64,000 bases of DNA from Sulfuricella denitrificans. GTDB taxonomy: Bacteria > Pseudomonadota > Gammaproteobacteria > Burkholderiales > Sulfuricellaceae. The DNA lies in contig NSJJ01000013.1 in assembly GCA_002632355.1 (NCBI GenBank), positions 31,438-95,437 of the forward strand. Direction: 5' to 3'. The translations under genes and the position numbers were made by a program. Each line of letters opens with the position of its first letter. Within the stretch, counting starts at the first letter, position 1. The notes under the pieces are model-generated. The model did not search any database. It was given only the letters and a program-made list of their open reading frames with translations, and was not told the origin of the DNA. Below are positions 63,825 to 64,000 of this stretch, one piece after another.

Positions 63825-63858
63825 CTCCCCCTTGTCAGGGGAGGACGGGAGGGGTTTG
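63811..63858. repeat. Palindromic intergenic repeat overlapping the oxidoreductase stop codon
   Basis: CAAACCCC (63811) and GGGGTTTG (63851) are perfect arms around an inner TCCCC / GGGGA hairpin. This C-run/G-run form is typical of dispersed intergenic repeats in betaproteobacteria. The stop TGA of the oxidoreductase lies inside it. Only one copy is in this window. Confidence 0.55.
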
Positions 63859-63890
63859 AGACCAAGAACCACCTCAAACCTCGACGTTCT

Positions 63891-64000
63891 CAGCCATCCA
63901 GCGCAACATAGCGAATCTCCACCACGTCCAGCTCTTCCACCCCGGGCGGGGTGGAAGAGCTGGACGTGGTGGAGATTCGCTATGTTGCGCTGGATGGCTG
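63891..64000. repeat. Perfect 110-nt fold-back palindrome at the window end
   Basis: The last 110 bases form two perfect arms of 54 nt (63891-63944 and 63947-64000) around GG. The arms may continue beyond the edge. The minus-strand reading of the left arm (GVEELDVVEIRYVALDG then TGA) looks like the C-terminus of a protein, so the palindrome duplicates coding-like sequence in mirror form. Either a sequence-assembly fold-back or a real inverted duplication. Confidence 0.9.

Overview
The window is a GC-rich chromosomal segment of a respiratory betaproteobacterium. The gene families and their order suggest the Nitrosomonadales / sulfur- and iron-oxidiser side of the class (Sulfuricella- or Gallionella-like). 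This assignment is inference from gene content: an octaheme tetrathionate-reductase-type cytochrome with its own cytochrome b, tesA-ybbA-ybbP, pncC-recA-recX-alaS, ispD-ispF, mtaD-ubiG-gph followed by ssrA, selD/mnmH, and many c-di-GMP genes. No rRNA, prophage, insertion sequence or CRISPR array was seen.

Layout. 1-8.2 kb: the end of a DUF1854 gene, an FAD dehydrogenase, a DUF2288 protein, a nitronate-monooxygenase-like enzyme with a Cys-rich tail, an HPP membrane protein, a LysR regulator overlapping a cation/proton antiporter, and a DgcZ-like zinc-controlled diguanylate cyclase. 8.2-13.5 kb: ybbP-ybbA facing tesA-arginase, then msrA. 13.6-16.6 kb: a respiratory module of DUF302 protein, octaheme cytochrome and cytochrome b. 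16.6-23.5 kb: lon, a phospholipase-D-like protein, an MscS channel, a PilZ protein and a PAS-GGDEF-EAL protein. 23.5-32.2 kb: nine tightly packed minus-strand genes (dksA-like, uup, thiL, pgpA, pncC, recA, recX, an OB-fold lipoprotein, alaS). 32.5-37.5 kb: two tRNAs, a SulP transporter with STAS and cyclic-nucleotide domains, and a two-component system. 37.6-44.7 kb: a small Arg-rich protein, selD/mnmH, an alpha/beta hydrolase lacking the expected His, an HD-GYP protein, a host-attachment-type protein, and ispD-ispF-thpR. 44.7-49.6 kb: the complete AmmeMemoRadiSam trio, waaF, an AI-2E-family permease and rpmE. 49.7-55.3 kb: a GT39-type glycosyltransferase, an OmpA-family protein, mtaD-ubiG-gph and tmRNA. 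55.4-60.4 kb: an accessory segment directly behind tmRNA, with an EcoRII-type restriction-modification operon (dcm, a small unknown, vsr, endonuclease) and a toxin-antitoxin locus with a second antitoxin-like gene, framed by two inverted copies of a palindrome. 60.4-64 kb: outer-membrane phospholipase A and an orphan molybdopterin oxidoreductase. The window then ends in a perfect fold-back palindrome.

The strongest candidates for something little described are the membrane-anchored octaheme cytochrome/cytochrome b/DUF302 module, the AmmeMemoRadiSam operon (conserved, function unknown), the unrecognised 93-residue gene locked between dcm and vsr, and the three-gene toxin-antitoxin locus with its flanking palindromes. 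The terminal 110-nt palindrome needs checking as a possible assembly artefact.
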